DNA from: Pseudomonas lactis
GTDB lineage: Bacteria; Pseudomonadota; Gammaproteobacteria; Pseudomonadales; Pseudomonadaceae
NCBI RefSeq assembly: GCF_001439845.1
Contig: NZ_JYLO01000005.1
Location: 310,001 to 374,000 of the forward strand
DNA length: 64,000 nucleotides
Direction of reading: 5' to 3'
The notes under the pieces were generated by a model. That model did not search any database. It was not told the origin of the DNA and saw nothing but the letters and a program-made list of their open reading frames with translations. Position numbers and translations under genes: made by a program. Below, piece after piece: positions 9,022 through 19,889 of this stretch; position 1 is the first letter of the stretch, and every line of letters begins with the position of its first letter.

Positions 9022-9750
9022 ATGCACGGTACTCAAACCCTGCCTGTCGGACCTGTCCGAGATGGCGCTTTGGATCTGCTCAAGTGGCTGGCGCTGTTGA
9101 GTATGGTGCTCGATCATCTGCGCTATGTGGGACTGAGCCTGGATGGGCTATACGTGCCGGGGCGCCTGGCGTTTCCGTGGTTTTGCCTGGCGATTGCGGC
9201 CAATTTGCATCGCGTCCGTTACGCCCCGGTGACCGGCCATTGGCGCTACTTGGGTTGGTTGCTGCTGTTCAGCGTGATCAGCGAGGTGCCGTATCGGATG
9301 TTCATCGAAGATGCCGATACCTTGAACGTGTTGCCGACCTTGGCGCTGGGCTTGCTGGTTGCCCGAGGTTGGCAGCAAAAGGCGTTGGTTGATCGAGGAT
9401 TGGCGCTGATCGCCGTCACAATGGCGGCCGTGTTTTCACACCAGTTGATGTTCGGTTTCTTTGGTGTATTGCTGCCGCTGGCGATATTGCTGGTGTTTCG
9501 CCGGCCCTGGTATTTCAGCGTGCTGCCGGGTTTAGTCTGTGTCGCCGCCAATCAGTGGCAGATTCTGCTCAATAGCGGCACGCCTGTGGCGCTGTTGGGG
9601 TTGGCTGCATGTCTGAGTGCGCCGCTGGCTGGGTTGATCTTACTACGGCGCGCCCGGAGCGCTGCGCCACCAGCAATGCGCCGCTGGGCCTATGCCCTTT
9701 ATCCGCTTCACTTCCTCCTGCTGCTGCTCCTTCGCAAGCTCATCGCCTAA
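9022..9750 (+). CDS. TraX-family integral membrane protein
   Basis: A 242-residue protein with about seven or eight hydrophobic segments, starting with DLLKWLALLSMVLDHL, the signature opening of the TraX family, whose founder acetylates F-pilin. Chromosomal members are thought to be membrane acyltransferases of unknown substrate. The ATG at 9022 is preceded by GGGG; an ATG at 9001 would add seven residues and has no clear ribosome site. It is upstream of glyA but separated by a REPIN, so is probably its own unit. Confidence 0.8.
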   Translation: MHGTQTLPVGPVRDGALDLLKWLALLSMVLDHLRYVGLSLDGLYVPGRLAFPWFCLAIAANLHRVRYAPVTGHWRYLGWLLLFSVISEVPYRMFIEDADTLNVLPTLALGLLVARGWQQKALVDRGLALIAVTMAAVFSHQLMFGFFGVLLPLAILLVFRRPWYFSVLPGLVCVAANQWQILLNSGTPVALLGLAACLSAPLAGLILLRRARSAAPPAMRRWAYALYPLHFLLLLLLRKLIA

Positions 9751-9756
9751 CCCTCC

Positions 9757-9856
9757 TGTAGGAGCGAGCTTGCTCGCGAAAAACGTCAACGATTACGCGT
9801 GCTTACTGAATAAACACTGCGCCCATGAGGTTTTCGCGAGCAAGCTCGCTCCTACA
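9757..9856. repeat. REPIN, family A (TGTAGGAGCGAGCTTGCTCG arms)
   Basis: Two inverted REP arms (9757-9780 and 9833-9856) flank about 52 bases. It follows the TraX-like gene and precedes the glyA promoter region. Confidence 0.9.
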
Positions 9857-10010
9857 AATTGTCAGGCCTGCCAATATCATTCGTTCGGCCATGTCGTAAA
9901 CGCACCTTTGCGTGGCGTGCGCAGGCATTTGGCCCGCACGCGCCAGCCCTACCATCGCATCAAAGGGCCCTGCGAGGGCCTCAACAATACGAAAGGCTGG
10001 GAGAGACGCG

Positions 10011-11264
<1,254 letters not shown>

Positions 11265-11286
11265 GCGCGGTTTTGGAGTAATGACT

Positions 11287-12537
11287 ATGCAACGCTACTC
11301 AGGCTTCGGCCTCTTCAAGCACTCCCTCAGCCATCACGAAAACTGGCAGAAGATGTGGCGCACGCCGACCCCTAAAAAGGTCTATGACGTAGTGATCGTC
11401 GGCGGCGGCGGGCATGGTCTGGCGACCGCCTATTACTTGGCCAAGGAGCACGGCATCACCAACGTGGCCGTGGTCGAGAAAGGCTGGCTGGGCGGCGGTA
11501 ACACCGCGCGCAACACCACCATCGTGCGTTCCAACTACCTGTGGGACGAGTCGGCGCACCTGTACGAACACGCCATGAAACTCTGGGAAGGTTTGTCCCA
11601 GGACCTGAACTACAACGTGATGTTCTCCCAGCGTGGCGTGTACAACCTGTGCCACACCCTGCAGGACATCCGTGATTCCGAACGTCGTGTGAGCGCCAAC
11701 CGCCTCAACGGCGTGGACGGCGAACTGCTGAATGCCCGGCAAGTGGCCGACGAAATCCCGTATTTGGATTGCTCGAAGAACACCCGTTACCCCGTACTCG
11801 GCGCCACCGTGCAACGGCGCGGCGGCGTGGCCCGTCACGATGCTGTGGCCTGGGGCTTTGCCCGTGCCGCCGATGCCTTGGGCGTGGACTTGATCCAGCA
11901 GACCGAAGTGATCGGTTTTCGCAAGGAAAACGGCGTGTGCATCGGTGTGGAAACCAACAAGGGCTTTATCGGCGCCAAGCGCGTCGGTGTGGTCACAGCC
12001 GGTAATTCCGGGCACATGGCTTCGCTGGCGGGCTTTCGCCTGCCGATCGAATCCCACCCGCTGCAAGCCCTGGTGTCGGAGCCGATCAAGCCGATTATCG
12101 ACAGCGTGATCATGTCCAACGCGGTGCACGGTTACATCAGCCAGTCCGACAAGGGCGACCTGGTGATCGGCGCCGGTATCGACGGCTACAACGGCTACGG
12201 CCAGCGTGGCTCGTACCCGGTGATCGAACACACCATCCAGGCCATCGTCGAGATGTTCCCGGTGTTGTCGCGGGTGCGCATGAACCGCCAGTGGGGCGGC
12301 ATCGTCGACACCACCCCGGACGCCTGCCCGATCATTTCCAAGACCCCGGTACCGAACATGTTCTTCAACTGCGGTTGGGGTACGGGCGGCTTCAAGGCCA
12401 CCCCAGGCTCAGGCAACGTGTTTGCCGCCAGCCTGGCCAAGGGTGAAATGCACCCACTGGCCGCCCCTTTTTCCATCGACCGTTTCCACAACGGTGCGTT
12501 GATCGACGAACACGGCGCTGCGGCCGTCGCCCACTAA
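11287..12537 (+). CDS. soxB: Sarcosine oxidase, beta subunit
   Basis: FAD/FMN-binding subunit of heterotetrameric sarcosine oxidase, which converts sarcosine to glycine, H2O2 and methylene-THF. The 416-residue protein has the FAD motif [17 protein letters not shown] near residue 35 and a C-terminal [12 protein letters not shown] segment. Of two in-frame ATGs (11281, 11287), the second has correct spacing from GGAG at 11276-11279 and gives the family start [13 protein letters not shown]. It follows glyA by 22 bases. Confidence 0.96.
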   Translation: MQRYSGFGLFKHSLSHHENWQKMWRTPTPKKVYDVVIVGGGGHGLATAYYLAKEHGITNVAVVEKGWLGGGNTARNTTIVRSNYLWDESAHLYEHAMKLWEGLSQDLNYNVMFSQRGVYNLCHTLQDIRDSERRVSANRLNGVDGELLNARQVADEIPYLDCSKNTRYPVLGATVQRRGGVARHDAVAWGFARAADALGVDLIQQTEVIGFRKENGVCIGVETNKGFIGAKRVGVVTAGNSGHMASLAGFRLPIESHPLQALVSEPIKPIIDSVIMSNAVHGYISQSDKGDLVIGAGIDGYNGYGQRGSYPVIEHTIQAIVEMFPVLSRVRMNRQWGGIVDTTPDACPIISKTPVPNMFFNCGWGTGGFKATPGSGNVFAASLAKGEMHPLAAPFSIDRFHNGALIDEHGAAAVAH

Positions 12538-12552
12538 CAGGAGAAATTCCCT

Positions 12553-12855
12553 ATGTTGCATATCTTCTGTCCTCACTGTGGCGAACTGCGCTCCGAAGAG
12601 GAATTCCATGCGTCCGGCCAAGCGCACATCCCGCGCCCGCTGGACCCGAATGCCTGCACCGACGAGCAGTGGGGCGACTACATGTTCTTTCGCGACAACC
12701 CGCGCGGCCTGCACCACGAACTGTGGATCCATGCCGCCGGTTGCCGCCAGTATTTCAACGCCACCCGCGACACCGTCACCTACGAAATTCTTGAAACCTA
12801 CAAGATCGGTGAGAAGCCTCAGTTCACCGCCAAGGCCTCTGGAGAGAAGGTATGA
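12553..12855 (+). CDS. soxD: Sarcosine oxidase, delta subunit
   Basis: Small zinc-binding subunit of sarcosine oxidase, 100 residues, of usual length. The N-terminal CPHCGELRSEEEF provides two zinc cysteines and a later HAAGCRQYF segment supplies the others. It sits 15 bases after soxB and overlaps soxA by four bases (ATGA), so translation is probably coupled. Confidence 0.95.
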   Translation: MLHIFCPHCGELRSEEEFHASGQAHIPRPLDPNACTDEQWGDYMFFRDNPRGLHHELWIHAAGCRQYFNATRDTVTYEILETYKIGEKPQFTAKASGEKV

Positions 12856-15800
12856 GCCAGATCAATCGCCTGTCCAACGGTGGCCGCATCGACCGTAATA
12901 AAGTCCTGACGTTTACGTTCAACGGTCAGAGCTACAAAGGCTTTGAAGGCGACACCCTGGCCGCAGCCCTGCTGGCCAACGGCGTCGACATCATTGGCCG
13001 CAGCTTCAAGTACTCGCGCCCACGGGGCATCTTTGCCGCAGGCGCCGAAGAGCCGAACGCGGTGCTGCAGATCGGCGCCACCGAAGCCACGCAGATCCCC
13101 AACGTGCGCGCCACCCAACAGGCGCTGTACCAGGGCTTGGTTGCTACCAGCACCAACGGCTGGCCGAGCGTGAACAACGACATGATGGGCATTCTCGGCA
13201 AGGTCGGCGGCAAGCTGATGCCGCCGGGCTTCTACTACAAAACCTTCATGTACCCGCAATCGTTCTGGATGACCTACGAGAAGTACATCCGCAAGGCGGC
13301 GGGCCTTGGCCGTTCGCCCACCGAGAACGATCCGGACACCTACGACAACTTCAACCGTCATTGCGACGTGCTGGTGGTCGGTGCAGGCCCATCCGGCCTG
13401 GCAGCGGCACTGGCGGCGGCGCGCAGCGGTGCCCGCGTGATCATCGCCGACGAGCAAGAGGAATTTGGTGGCTCGCTGCTTGATTCCCGTGAAAGCCTCG
13501 ACGGCAAGCCCGCCACTGAATGGGTCGCCGGCGTCATTGCCGAATTGAAAGCCCTGCCGGACGTGGTGCTGCTGCCCCGCGCCACCGTCAACGGCTACCA
13601 CGACCATAACTTCCTGACCATTCACGAACGCCTGACCGACCACCTGGGTGACCGTGCGCCGATTGGCGTGGTGCGTCAGCGTATCCACCGCGTACGTGCC
13701 AAGCGGGTGGTGCTGGCTACTGGTGCGTGCGAGCGTCCGCTGGTGTACGGCAACAACGATGTGCCGGGCAATATGCTCGCAGGTGCGGTGTCAACCTACG
13801 TGCGTCGTTATGGCGTGGCACCGGGTAAAAAGCTGGTGCTGTCGACCAACAATGACCATGCCTACCGCGTAGCGCTGGACTGGTTCGATGCGGGCCTCAC
13901 CGTTGTCGCGGTGGCCGATGCGCGTCACAACCCACGCGGTGCACTGGTGGAAGAAGCCCGCGCCAAAGGCATTCGCATCCTCACCGGCAGCGCCGTGATC
14001 GAAGCCCGTGGCAGTAAGCATGTGACCGGTGCCCGCGTGGCAGCCATCGACGTCAAAGCGCATAAAGTCACCAGCCCCGGCGAGTGGCTGGACTGCGACC
14101 TGGTCGCCAGCTCCGGCGGTTACAGCCCGGTGGTGCACCTGGCCTCGCACCTGGGCGGCAAGCCGACCTGGCGTGAAGATATCCTCGGGTTTGTACCGGG
14201 CGAAGCACCGCAAAAACGCGTGTGCGTGGGCGGCATCAACGGTGTCTACGGCCTTGGCGATTCCCTCGCCGATGGCTTTGAAGGCGGCGTGCGTGCGGCC
14301 AGCGAAGCCGGTTTTGCCCCGGTTGAAGGCACGCTGCCAAAAGCCTTGAGCCGTCTGGAAGAGCCGACGCTGGCGCTGTTCCAGGTGCCCCACGAAAAAG
14401 CCACTGCACGGGCGCCGAAGCAATTTGTCGACCTGCAAAATGACGTCACCGCAGCCGCCATCGAACTGGCCACCCGCGAAGGTTTCGAATCGGTCGAGCA
14501 CGTCAAACGCTACACCGCGCTGGGCTTCGGTACTGACCAGGGCAAGCTGGGTAACGTCAACGGCCTGGCCATCGCCGCCCGTTCGCTGAACGTGACCATC
14601 CCCCAGATGGGCACCACCATGTTCCGTCCCAACTACACGCCGGTGACCTTCGGCGCCGTAGCGGGCCGTCACTGTGGGCATATCTTCGAGCCGGTGCGCT
14701 ACACCGCGCTGCAAGCCTGGCACGTCAAGAACGGCGCCGAGTTTGAAGACGTCGGCCAGTGGAAACGCCCGTGGTATTTCCCGCGCAACGGTGAAGACCT
14801 GCACGCCGCGGTGAAACGCGAATGCCTGGCGGTGCGTGACAGCGTCGGCCTGCTGGACGCCTCCACCCTCGGCAAGATCGACATTCAGGGCCCGGATGCC
14901 CGCGAGTTCCTCAACCGCATCTACACCAACGCCTGGACCAAGCTCGACGTGGGCAAGGCGCGCTACGGCCTGATGTGCAAGGAAGATGGCATGGTCTTCG
15001 ACGACGGCGTGACTGCCTGTCTGGCCGACAACCACTTCCTGATGACCACCACCACTGGCGGCGCCGCCCGCGTATTGCAGTGGCTGGAAATCTACCAGCA
15101 GACCGAATGGCCGGACCTCAAGGTGTACTTCACCTCGGTCACCGACCATTGGGCAACCATGACCTTGTCGGGCCCCAACAGCCGCAAGCTGCTCAGTGAA
15201 GTCACCGACATCGACCTGGACAAGGACGGCTTCCCGTTCATGACCTGGAAGGAAGGCCTGGTGGGCGGCGTGCCGGCACGGGTGTTCCGTATCTCGTTTA
15301 CCGGTGAGCTGTCGTATGAGGTCAACGTACAGGCCGACTACGCCATGGGCGTGCTGGAAAAAATCGTCGAGGCCGGCAAAAAGTACAACCTGACCCCGTA
15401 CGGCACCGAGACCATGCACGTCCTGCGCGCCGAGAAGGGCTTCATCATCGTCGGGCAAGACACCGACGGCTCGATGACCCCGGACGACCTGAACATGGGC
15501 TGGTGCGTTGGCCGTACCAAACCGTTCTCGTGGATTGGCTGGCGCGGGATGAACCGTGAAGACTGCGTGCGCGAAGAGCGCAAGCAGTTGGTGGGGCTCA
15601 AGCCGATCGATCCGAATGTGTGGCTGCCGGAAGGCGCGCAGTTGGTGTTCGATCCGAAGCAGACGATCCCGATGAAGATGGTGGGGCACGTTACCTCAAG
15701 TTATGCGCATAACTCCCTGGGCTATTCGTTTGCCATGGGTGTGGTGAAGGGCGGCTTGAAGCGCATCGGCGAGCGGGTGTTCTCGCCGCAAGCGGATGGC

Positions 15801-15869
15801 AGCGTGATCGAGGCCGAGATTGTTTCATCGGTGTTCTTTGACCCGAAAGGCGATCGCCAGAACATCTGA
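12852..15869 (+). CDS. soxA: Sarcosine oxidase, alpha subunit
   Basis: Large subunit (1005 residues) of sarcosine oxidase. It has an N-terminal Fer2-like domain (about 15-100), an NAD/FAD Rossmann domain starting at VLVVGAGPSGLAAALAAARSG (about residue 173, split here for length), a central cofactor region, and a C-terminal aminomethyltransferase (GcvT-like) domain from about 600 that binds THF. The family length is standard. GGAGAGAAGGT precedes the ATG inside soxD. Sarcosine comes from dimethylglycine, produced by GbcAB and dimethylglycine demethylase. Confidence 0.96.
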   Translation: MSQINRLSNGGRIDRNKVLTFTFNGQSYKGFEGDTLAAALLANGVDIIGRSFKYSRPRGIFAAGAEEPNAVLQIGATEATQIPNVRATQQALYQGLVATSTNGWPSVNNDMMGILGKVGGKLMPPGFYYKTFMYPQSFWMTYEKYIRKAAGLGRSPTENDPDTYDNFNRHCDVLVVGAGPSGLAAALAAARSGARVIIADEQEEFGGSLLDSRESLDGKPATEWVAGVIAELKALPDVVLLPRATVNGYHDHNFLTIHERLTDHLGDRAPIGVVRQRIHRVRAKRVVLATGACERPLVYGNNDVPGNMLAGAVSTYVRRYGVAPGKKLVLSTNNDHAYRVALDWFDAGLTVVAVADARHNPRGALVEEARAKGIRILTGSAVIEARGSKHVTGARVAAIDVKAHKVTSPGEWLDCDLVASSGGYSPVVHLASHLGGKPTWREDILGFVPGEAPQKRVCVGGINGVYGLGDSLADGFEGGVRAASEAGFAPVEGTLPKALSRLEEPTLALFQVPHEKATARAPKQFVDLQNDVTAAAIELATREGFESVEHVKRYTALGFGTDQGKLGNVNGLAIAARSLNVTIPQMGTTMFRPNYTPVTFGAVAGRHCGHIFEPVRYTALQAWHVKNGAEFEDVGQWKRPWYFPRNGEDLHAAVKRECLAVRDSVGLLDASTLGKIDIQGPDAREFLNRIYTNAWTKLDVGKARYGLMCKEDGMVFDDGVTACLADNHFLMTTTTGGAARVLQWLEIYQQTEWPDLKVYFTSVTDHWATMTLSGPNSRKLLSEVTDIDLDKDGFPFMTWKEGLVGGVPARVFRISFTGELSYEVNVQADYAMGVLEKIVEAGKKYNLTPYGTETMHVLRAEKGFIIVGQDTDGSMTPDDLNMGWCVGRTKPFSWIGWRGMNREDCVREERKQLVGLKPIDPNVWLPEGAQLVFDPKQTIPMKMVGHVTSSYAHNSLGYSFAMGVVKGGLKRIGERVFSPQADGSVIEAEIVSSVFFDPKGDRQNI

Positions 15870-15886
15870 TCGACCGAGTCGCCTGC

Positions 15887-15952
15887 ATCGCAGGCAAGCC
15901 AGCTCCCACATTTGGAATGTATTGTCCTGTGGGAACCGGGCTTGCCCGCGAT
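15887..15952. repeat. REPIN-like pair between soxA and soxG (hybrid arms)
   Basis: The left arm ATCGCAGGCAAGCCAGCTCC is family C, while the right arm (GGGAACCGGGCTTGCCCGCG) is diverged toward family B. It sits inside an operon, between subunits of one enzyme. Confidence 0.8.
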
Positions 15953-15993
15953 GAGGCCAGAACAGTCACCACAGAATTCAGAACAGGTGCTTT

Positions 15994-16626
15994 ATGACAG
16001 CAGCCAATGTTTACCAACAACGCCCCACCACCGGTGCCAAGGCCGAGTCGTCGCTGCACCATGCCGACCTCGCCAGCCTGGTGGGCAAGGGCCGCAAGAA
16101 CGCCGGCGTGACCGTGCGTGAAAAGAAACTCCTCGGCCACCTGACTATCCGTGGCGATGGCCACGACGCCGCCTTCGCCGCTGGCGTACACAAGGCGGTT
16201 GGCATCGAACTGCCCGGCCCCTTGAGCGTGGTCGTCAACGGTGAAACCAGCCTGCAGTGGCTCGGCCCGGATGAGTGGCTGTTGATCGTGCCGAGCGGTG
16301 AAGAGTTTGCCGCCGAGCAAAATCTGCGCGCTGCCCTGGGCGACCTGCATATCCAGATCGTCAACGTCAGCGGCGGCCAGCAGATTCTTGAACTGAGCGG
16401 CCCGAATGTGCGCGATGTGCTGATGAAGTCCACCAGCTATGACGTGCACCCTAATAACTTTCCGGTGGGCAAGGCGGTGGGTACGGTGTTTGCCAAGTCG
16501 CAACTGGTGATCCGTCATACCAGCGACGACACCTGGGAGCTGCTGATCCGTCGCAGCTTCTCGGATTACTGGTGGTTGTGGCTGCAGGATGCCTCGGCCG
16601 AATTCGGCCTGAGCGTCCAAGCCTGA
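15994..16626 (+). CDS. soxG: Sarcosine oxidase, gamma subunit
   Basis: A 210-residue subunit of heterotetrameric sarcosine oxidase, related to GcvT folds and needed for assembly. Recognised from segments such as LGPDEWLLIVPSGEE and the C-terminal RRSFSDYWWLWLQDA. It is separated from soxA by 124 bases holding a REPIN, which is unusual for a subunit of a complex that must be made in step. Start ATG at 15994 follows an AGGTGCTTT-like ribosome site. Confidence 0.94.
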   Translation: MTAANVYQQRPTTGAKAESSLHHADLASLVGKGRKNAGVTVREKKLLGHLTIRGDGHDAAFAAGVHKAVGIELPGPLSVVVNGETSLQWLGPDEWLLIVPSGEEFAAEQNLRAALGDLHIQIVNVSGGQQILELSGPNVRDVLMKSTSYDVHPNNFPVGKAVGTVFAKSQLVIRHTSDDTWELLIRRSFSDYWWLWLQDASAEFGLSVQA

Positions 16627-16656
16627 CATGGCGCTCGCGCTGTCTCACCCCTTCAC

Positions 16657-16756
16657 TGTAGGAGCGAGCTTGCTCGCGAAAAACTCAAAGACGCCGCGTT
16701 CATTCAGCATGCACGCATCATCGTTGGCGTTCTTCGCGAGCAAGCTCGCTCCTACA
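16657..16756. repeat. REPIN, family A, between soxG and purU
   Basis: Inverted arms TGTAGGAGCGAGCTTGCTCG and its complement flank about 52 bases. Ends 31 bases before the purU start. Confidence 0.9.
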
Positions 16757-16787
16757 GTCGATAGCGTTGTTTGAGGAGTTATTCGTA

Positions 16788-17645
16788 ATGAGCCGCGCCC
16801 CTGATACATGGATTTTGACCGCCGACTGCCCCAGCGTGCTCGGCACGGTGGACGCGGTCACCCGCTATCTGTTCGAACAGGGCTGCTACGTCACCGAGCA
16901 CCATTCGTTCGATGACCGCCTTTCGGGCCGGTTTTTCATTCGTGTGGAGTTTCGCCAGCCCGATGGCTTCGACGAGCAAGCCTTTCGCGCAGGCCTGGCG
17001 AGCCGTGGCGAAGCGTTTGGCATGATCTTCGAACTGACGGCGCCGAACTACCGGCCCAAAGTGGTGATCATGGTCTCCAAGGCCGATCACTGCCTCAACG
17101 ACCTGCTGTATCGCCAGCGCATCGGCCAGTTGTCGATGGATGTGGTCGCGGTGGTGTCCAACCACCCTGATCTGAAACCGTTGGCCGACTGGCACCAGAT
17201 TCCCTACTACCATTTCCCCCTGGACCCCAACGACAAACCGTCCCAGGAGCGTCAGGTGTGGCAGGTGATTGAAGACACCGGCGCCGAATTGGTGATCCTT
17301 GCGCGCTACATGCAAGTGCTGTCACCGGAGCTGTGCCGCAAGCTGGACGGCAAGGCCATCAACATTCATCACTCGTTGCTGCCGGGCTTCAAGGGCGCCA
17401 AGCCGTATCACCAGGCGTACAACAAGGGCGTGAAACTGGTGGGCGCGACGGCGCATTACATCAACAACGATCTGGATGAAGGGCCGATCATCGCCCAAGG
17501 CGTGGAAGTGGTGGATCACAGCCACTATCCCGAAGACTTGATTGCCAAGGGGCGCGATATCGAAGGGCTCACATTGGCGCGGGCGGTGGGGTATCACATC
17601 GAGCGGCGGGTGTTTTTGAATGCCAATCGCACCGTCGTTCTCTAG
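16788..17645 (+). CDS. purU: Formyltetrahydrofolate deformylase
   Basis: Hydrolyses 10-formyl-THF to formate and THF, regenerating THF for sarcosine oxidase. The 285-residue protein has an N-terminal ACT domain (from about residue 8) and a C-terminal formyltransferase fold with the catalytic Asn-His-Asp set in NIHHSLLPGFKGAKPYHQA and DEGPIIAQ. The ATG at 16788 follows GAGGAG with good spacing. A second purU copy elsewhere is usual in this genus; this one belongs to the betaine cluster. Confidence 0.94.
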   Translation: MSRAPDTWILTADCPSVLGTVDAVTRYLFEQGCYVTEHHSFDDRLSGRFFIRVEFRQPDGFDEQAFRAGLASRGEAFGMIFELTAPNYRPKVVIMVSKADHCLNDLLYRQRIGQLSMDVVAVVSNHPDLKPLADWHQIPYYHFPLDPNDKPSQERQVWQVIEDTGAELVILARYMQVLSPELCRKLDGKAINIHHSLLPGFKGAKPYHQAYNKGVKLVGATAHYINNDLDEGPIIAQGVEVVDHSHYPEDLIAKGRDIEGLTLARAVGYHIERRVFLNANRTVVL

Positions 17646-17650
17646 ATCGC

Positions 17651-17724
17651 TATCGCAGGCAAGCCAGCTCCCACATTCCTGGATGTGTGAACCCGATCCA
17701 CGGTGGGAGCTGGCTTGCCTGCGA
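17651..17724. repeat. REPIN, family C, between purU and fdhA
   Basis: Arms ATCGCAGGCAAGCCAGCTCC and its complement (GGAGCTGGCTTGCCTGCGAT) separated by about 25 bases. Confidence 0.88.
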
Positions 17725-17828
17725 TGAGGCCCTTACAAGCAACACAAGAAACAGCATCTGTACCCGAGCACTTAACGCGCTGCCCCAAGGGCAACGCAGT
17801 TCCATAAAAACAACAGCGAGGTGAAAGC

Positions 17829-19028
17829 ATGTCTGGTAATCGTGGTGTCGTGTATCTCGGCAACGGCAAGGTCGAAGTACAGAAAATCGACTATCCCAAA
17901 ATGCAGGACCCCCGTGGCAGGAAGATTGAGCACGGCGTCATCCTGCGCGTGGTCTCCACCAACATCTGCGGCTCCGACCAACACATGGTGCGCGGCCGCA
18001 CCACGGCCCAGACCGGCCTGGTGCTGGGGCATGAAATCACCGGTGAAGTGATCGAGAAGGGCAGCGACGTCGAGAACCTGAAAATCGGTGACCTGGTGTC
18101 TGTGCCCTTCAACGTGGCGTGCGGCCGCTGCCGCTCCTGCAAGGAACAACACACCGGCGTCTGCCTGACCGTCAACCCGGCCCGTGCCGGTGGTGCCTAC
18201 GGCTACGTGGACATGGGCGACTGGACCGGCGGCCAGGCCGAGTACGTGCTGGTGCCGTATGCCGACTTCAACCTGCTGAAACTGCCGGACCGCGACAAGG
18301 CCATGGAGAAAATCCGTGACCTGACCTGCCTCTCCGACATCCTGCCCACCGGCTATCACGGCGCCGTTACGGCCGGTGTTGGCCCAGGCAGCACCGTGTA
18401 CATCGCTGGCGCCGGCCCGGTCGGCCTGGCCGCTGCCGCCTCCGCTCGTTTGCTGGGTGCAGCGGTGGTGATCATCGGTGACGTCAACTCAATCCGCCTG
18501 GCCCACGCCAAGGCCCAGGGTTTTGAAGTGGTCGACCTGTCCACCGACACCCCCCTGCACGAACAAATAGCCGCGCTATTGGGCGAGCCCGAAGTGGACT
18601 GCGCCGTTGACTGCGTGGGCTTTGAAGCACGCGGCCACGGCCACGATGGCGTCAAGGCCGAAGCCCCGGCCACGGTGCTCAACTCGCTGATGGGCGTGGT
18701 GCGCGTGGCGGGCAAGATCGGTATTCCAGGCCTGTATGTGACCGAGGACCCAGGTGCTGTCGATGCCGCCGCGAAAATGGGTAGCCTGAGCATTCGCTTT
18801 GGCCTGGGCTGGGCCAAATCCCACAGCTTCCACACCGGGCAGACGCCGGTGATGAAGTACAACCGCCAACTGATGCAGGCGATCATGTGGGACCGTATCA
18901 ACATTGCCGAGATCGTCGGCGTGCAGGTGATCAGCCTGGATGACGCTCCACGCGGGTATGGCGAGTTCGATGCGGGTGTGCCGAAGAAGTTTGTGATTGA
19001 TCCGCATAGTTTGTTTAGTGCAGCTTGA
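17829..19028 (+). CDS. fdhA: Glutathione-independent formaldehyde dehydrogenase
   Basis: Zinc- and NAD-dependent enzyme oxidising formaldehyde to formate; it removes the formaldehyde released by betaine and dimethylglycine demethylation. The 399-residue length matches the P. putida enzyme. Catalytic zinc ligands are Cys47 (CGSD), His68-Glu69 (GHE) and a later Asp; structural zinc ligands are Cys98, Cys101, Cys104 and Cys112. The Rossmann motif GAGPVGLAAAA lies near residue 193. Last gene of the cluster; a hairpin follows. Confidence 0.95.
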   Translation: MSGNRGVVYLGNGKVEVQKIDYPKMQDPRGRKIEHGVILRVVSTNICGSDQHMVRGRTTAQTGLVLGHEITGEVIEKGSDVENLKIGDLVSVPFNVACGRCRSCKEQHTGVCLTVNPARAGGAYGYVDMGDWTGGQAEYVLVPYADFNLLKLPDRDKAMEKIRDLTCLSDILPTGYHGAVTAGVGPGSTVYIAGAGPVGLAAAASARLLGAAVVIIGDVNSIRLAHAKAQGFEVVDLSTDTPLHEQIAALLGEPEVDCAVDCVGFEARGHGHDGVKAEAPATVLNSLMGVVRVAGKIGIPGLYVTEDPGAVDAAAKMGSLSIRFGLGWAKSHSFHTGQTPVMKYNRQLMQAIMWDRINIAEIVGVQVISLDDAPRGYGEFDAGVPKKFVIDPHSLFSAA

Positions 19029-19040
19029 GTTCAAGATAAA

Positions 19041-19061
19041 AGGGCGGCCAATGGCCGCCCT
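19041..19061. terminator. Terminator-type hairpin after fdhA
   Basis: AGGGCGGCC-AAT-GGCCGCCCT is a perfect 9-bp stem 12 bases past the fdhA stop, preceded by A-rich sequence and followed by a loosely T-rich stretch. It can serve both fdhA and the convergent gene. Confidence 0.7.
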
Positions 19062-19164
19062 GCTGCATTATTTGAAAGCTAGAACTTTCGTAGTGAGGTA
19101 AGGCGCGTTTAGCGGTTCTGAATTCTCCACGCATAACCCATGCTTAGAGGTCTGGTAGTCGTAT

Positions 19165-19668
19165 TTATTTAAAAGAGCAACTTGTATGGGTGCAGTACTT
19201 GTTGATCGTGCCGGCTGTATTAGTGGTGGTTTCATTTTCCCAAGTGCCAGCATCCGGTTTAGGTAGCTCGCCGACATGTTTGACCAGTCGGATTCGAGCG
19301 TCATCTCCCGCGCCAACATAATCACATCTGATGTAGGCGACAGTTGTGCCCGGACTTTCTGTTTCATTGGGATCCTCCGATCCCTCTGTGCTTGAAATTA
19401 CCCGTTGCGCCAGTGTGACCCTGTCAAAGTGTAGCCCTGCATTCAGGTAAGACTTATCTGCGTCGGGTGCGCCGGGCTGATTGGAGCCTTTCCAATTACC
19501 AAACTGGTATTTGTAGGTTCCGTTGTCCAGGGAGCCATTGACCTGACTTAGATCTGGACAGCTTTCCGCCGACGCGTAAGTGGTTCCAAGTAACGCAGCC
19601 AGCGATATAAAACCTGACAGGCAGAAGAGGCTCAGAGAAGGCTGTTTTTTGAATGTTGAAGGGTTCAT
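19165..19668 (-). CDS. Small secreted protein, DUF3757-like
   Basis: A 167-residue protein with a signal peptide (hydrophobic stretch LFCLSGFISLAALLGTTYASA, cleaved near ASA-E). The mature part has Cys pairs (SCPD, IRCDY, KYCTHTSC) and resembles the small exported DUF3757 family of Pseudomonas; this is a pattern judgement only. The ATG has GGAG nine bases upstream. Base composition is less GC-rich than its neighbours, suggesting recent arrival. A second minus-strand frame stays open past the stop (see findings). Confidence 0.65.
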   Translation of the reverse strand: MNPSTFKKQPSLSLFCLSGFISLAALLGTTYASAESCPDLSQVNGSLDNGTYKYQFGNWKGSNQPGAPDADKSYLNAGLHFDRVTLAQRVISSTEGSEDPNETESPGTTVAYIRCDYVGAGDDARIRLVKHVGELPKPDAGTWENETTTNTAGTINKYCTHTSCSFK

Positions 19669-19837
19669 CCTTGTTTGCTCCAGTGCTTGAAGGAGTCTCC
19701 ATCATCAATATTTAATTTGATATGAGCTACTGTGAATGTTGACAGGTTTTTAGATTCATTTTTTATGCGGTCTATAATCAAATTGAATAAGTATTCAAGA
19801 TGTCTGATCGTGTGGTGGGCGATTTACAGGTGACGTT

Positions 19838-19857
19838 GGAGCGGGCAAGCCCGCTCC
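19838..19857. repeat. Single REP palindrome
   Basis: GGAGCGGGC-AA-GCCCGCTCC, a compact hairpin related to family B arms but not paired with a second copy. It could also act as a terminator for the gene at 19890-20348. Confidence 0.65.
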
Positions 19858-19889
19858 GACAGTTTGATCCGAGTTTGCGTAGCCGAGGG

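Noticed and set aside
9857..10010. Glycine riboswitch in front of glyA
   Set aside because: No conserved core is visible, and this operon is expected to be under betaine-responsive control.
13791..15689. Open reading frame of 632 codons antisense to soxA
   Set aside because: Composition is typical of antisense frames in GC-rich genes (many His, Val, Gly, Arg, Gln), no domain is recognised, and soxA is certain on the other strand.
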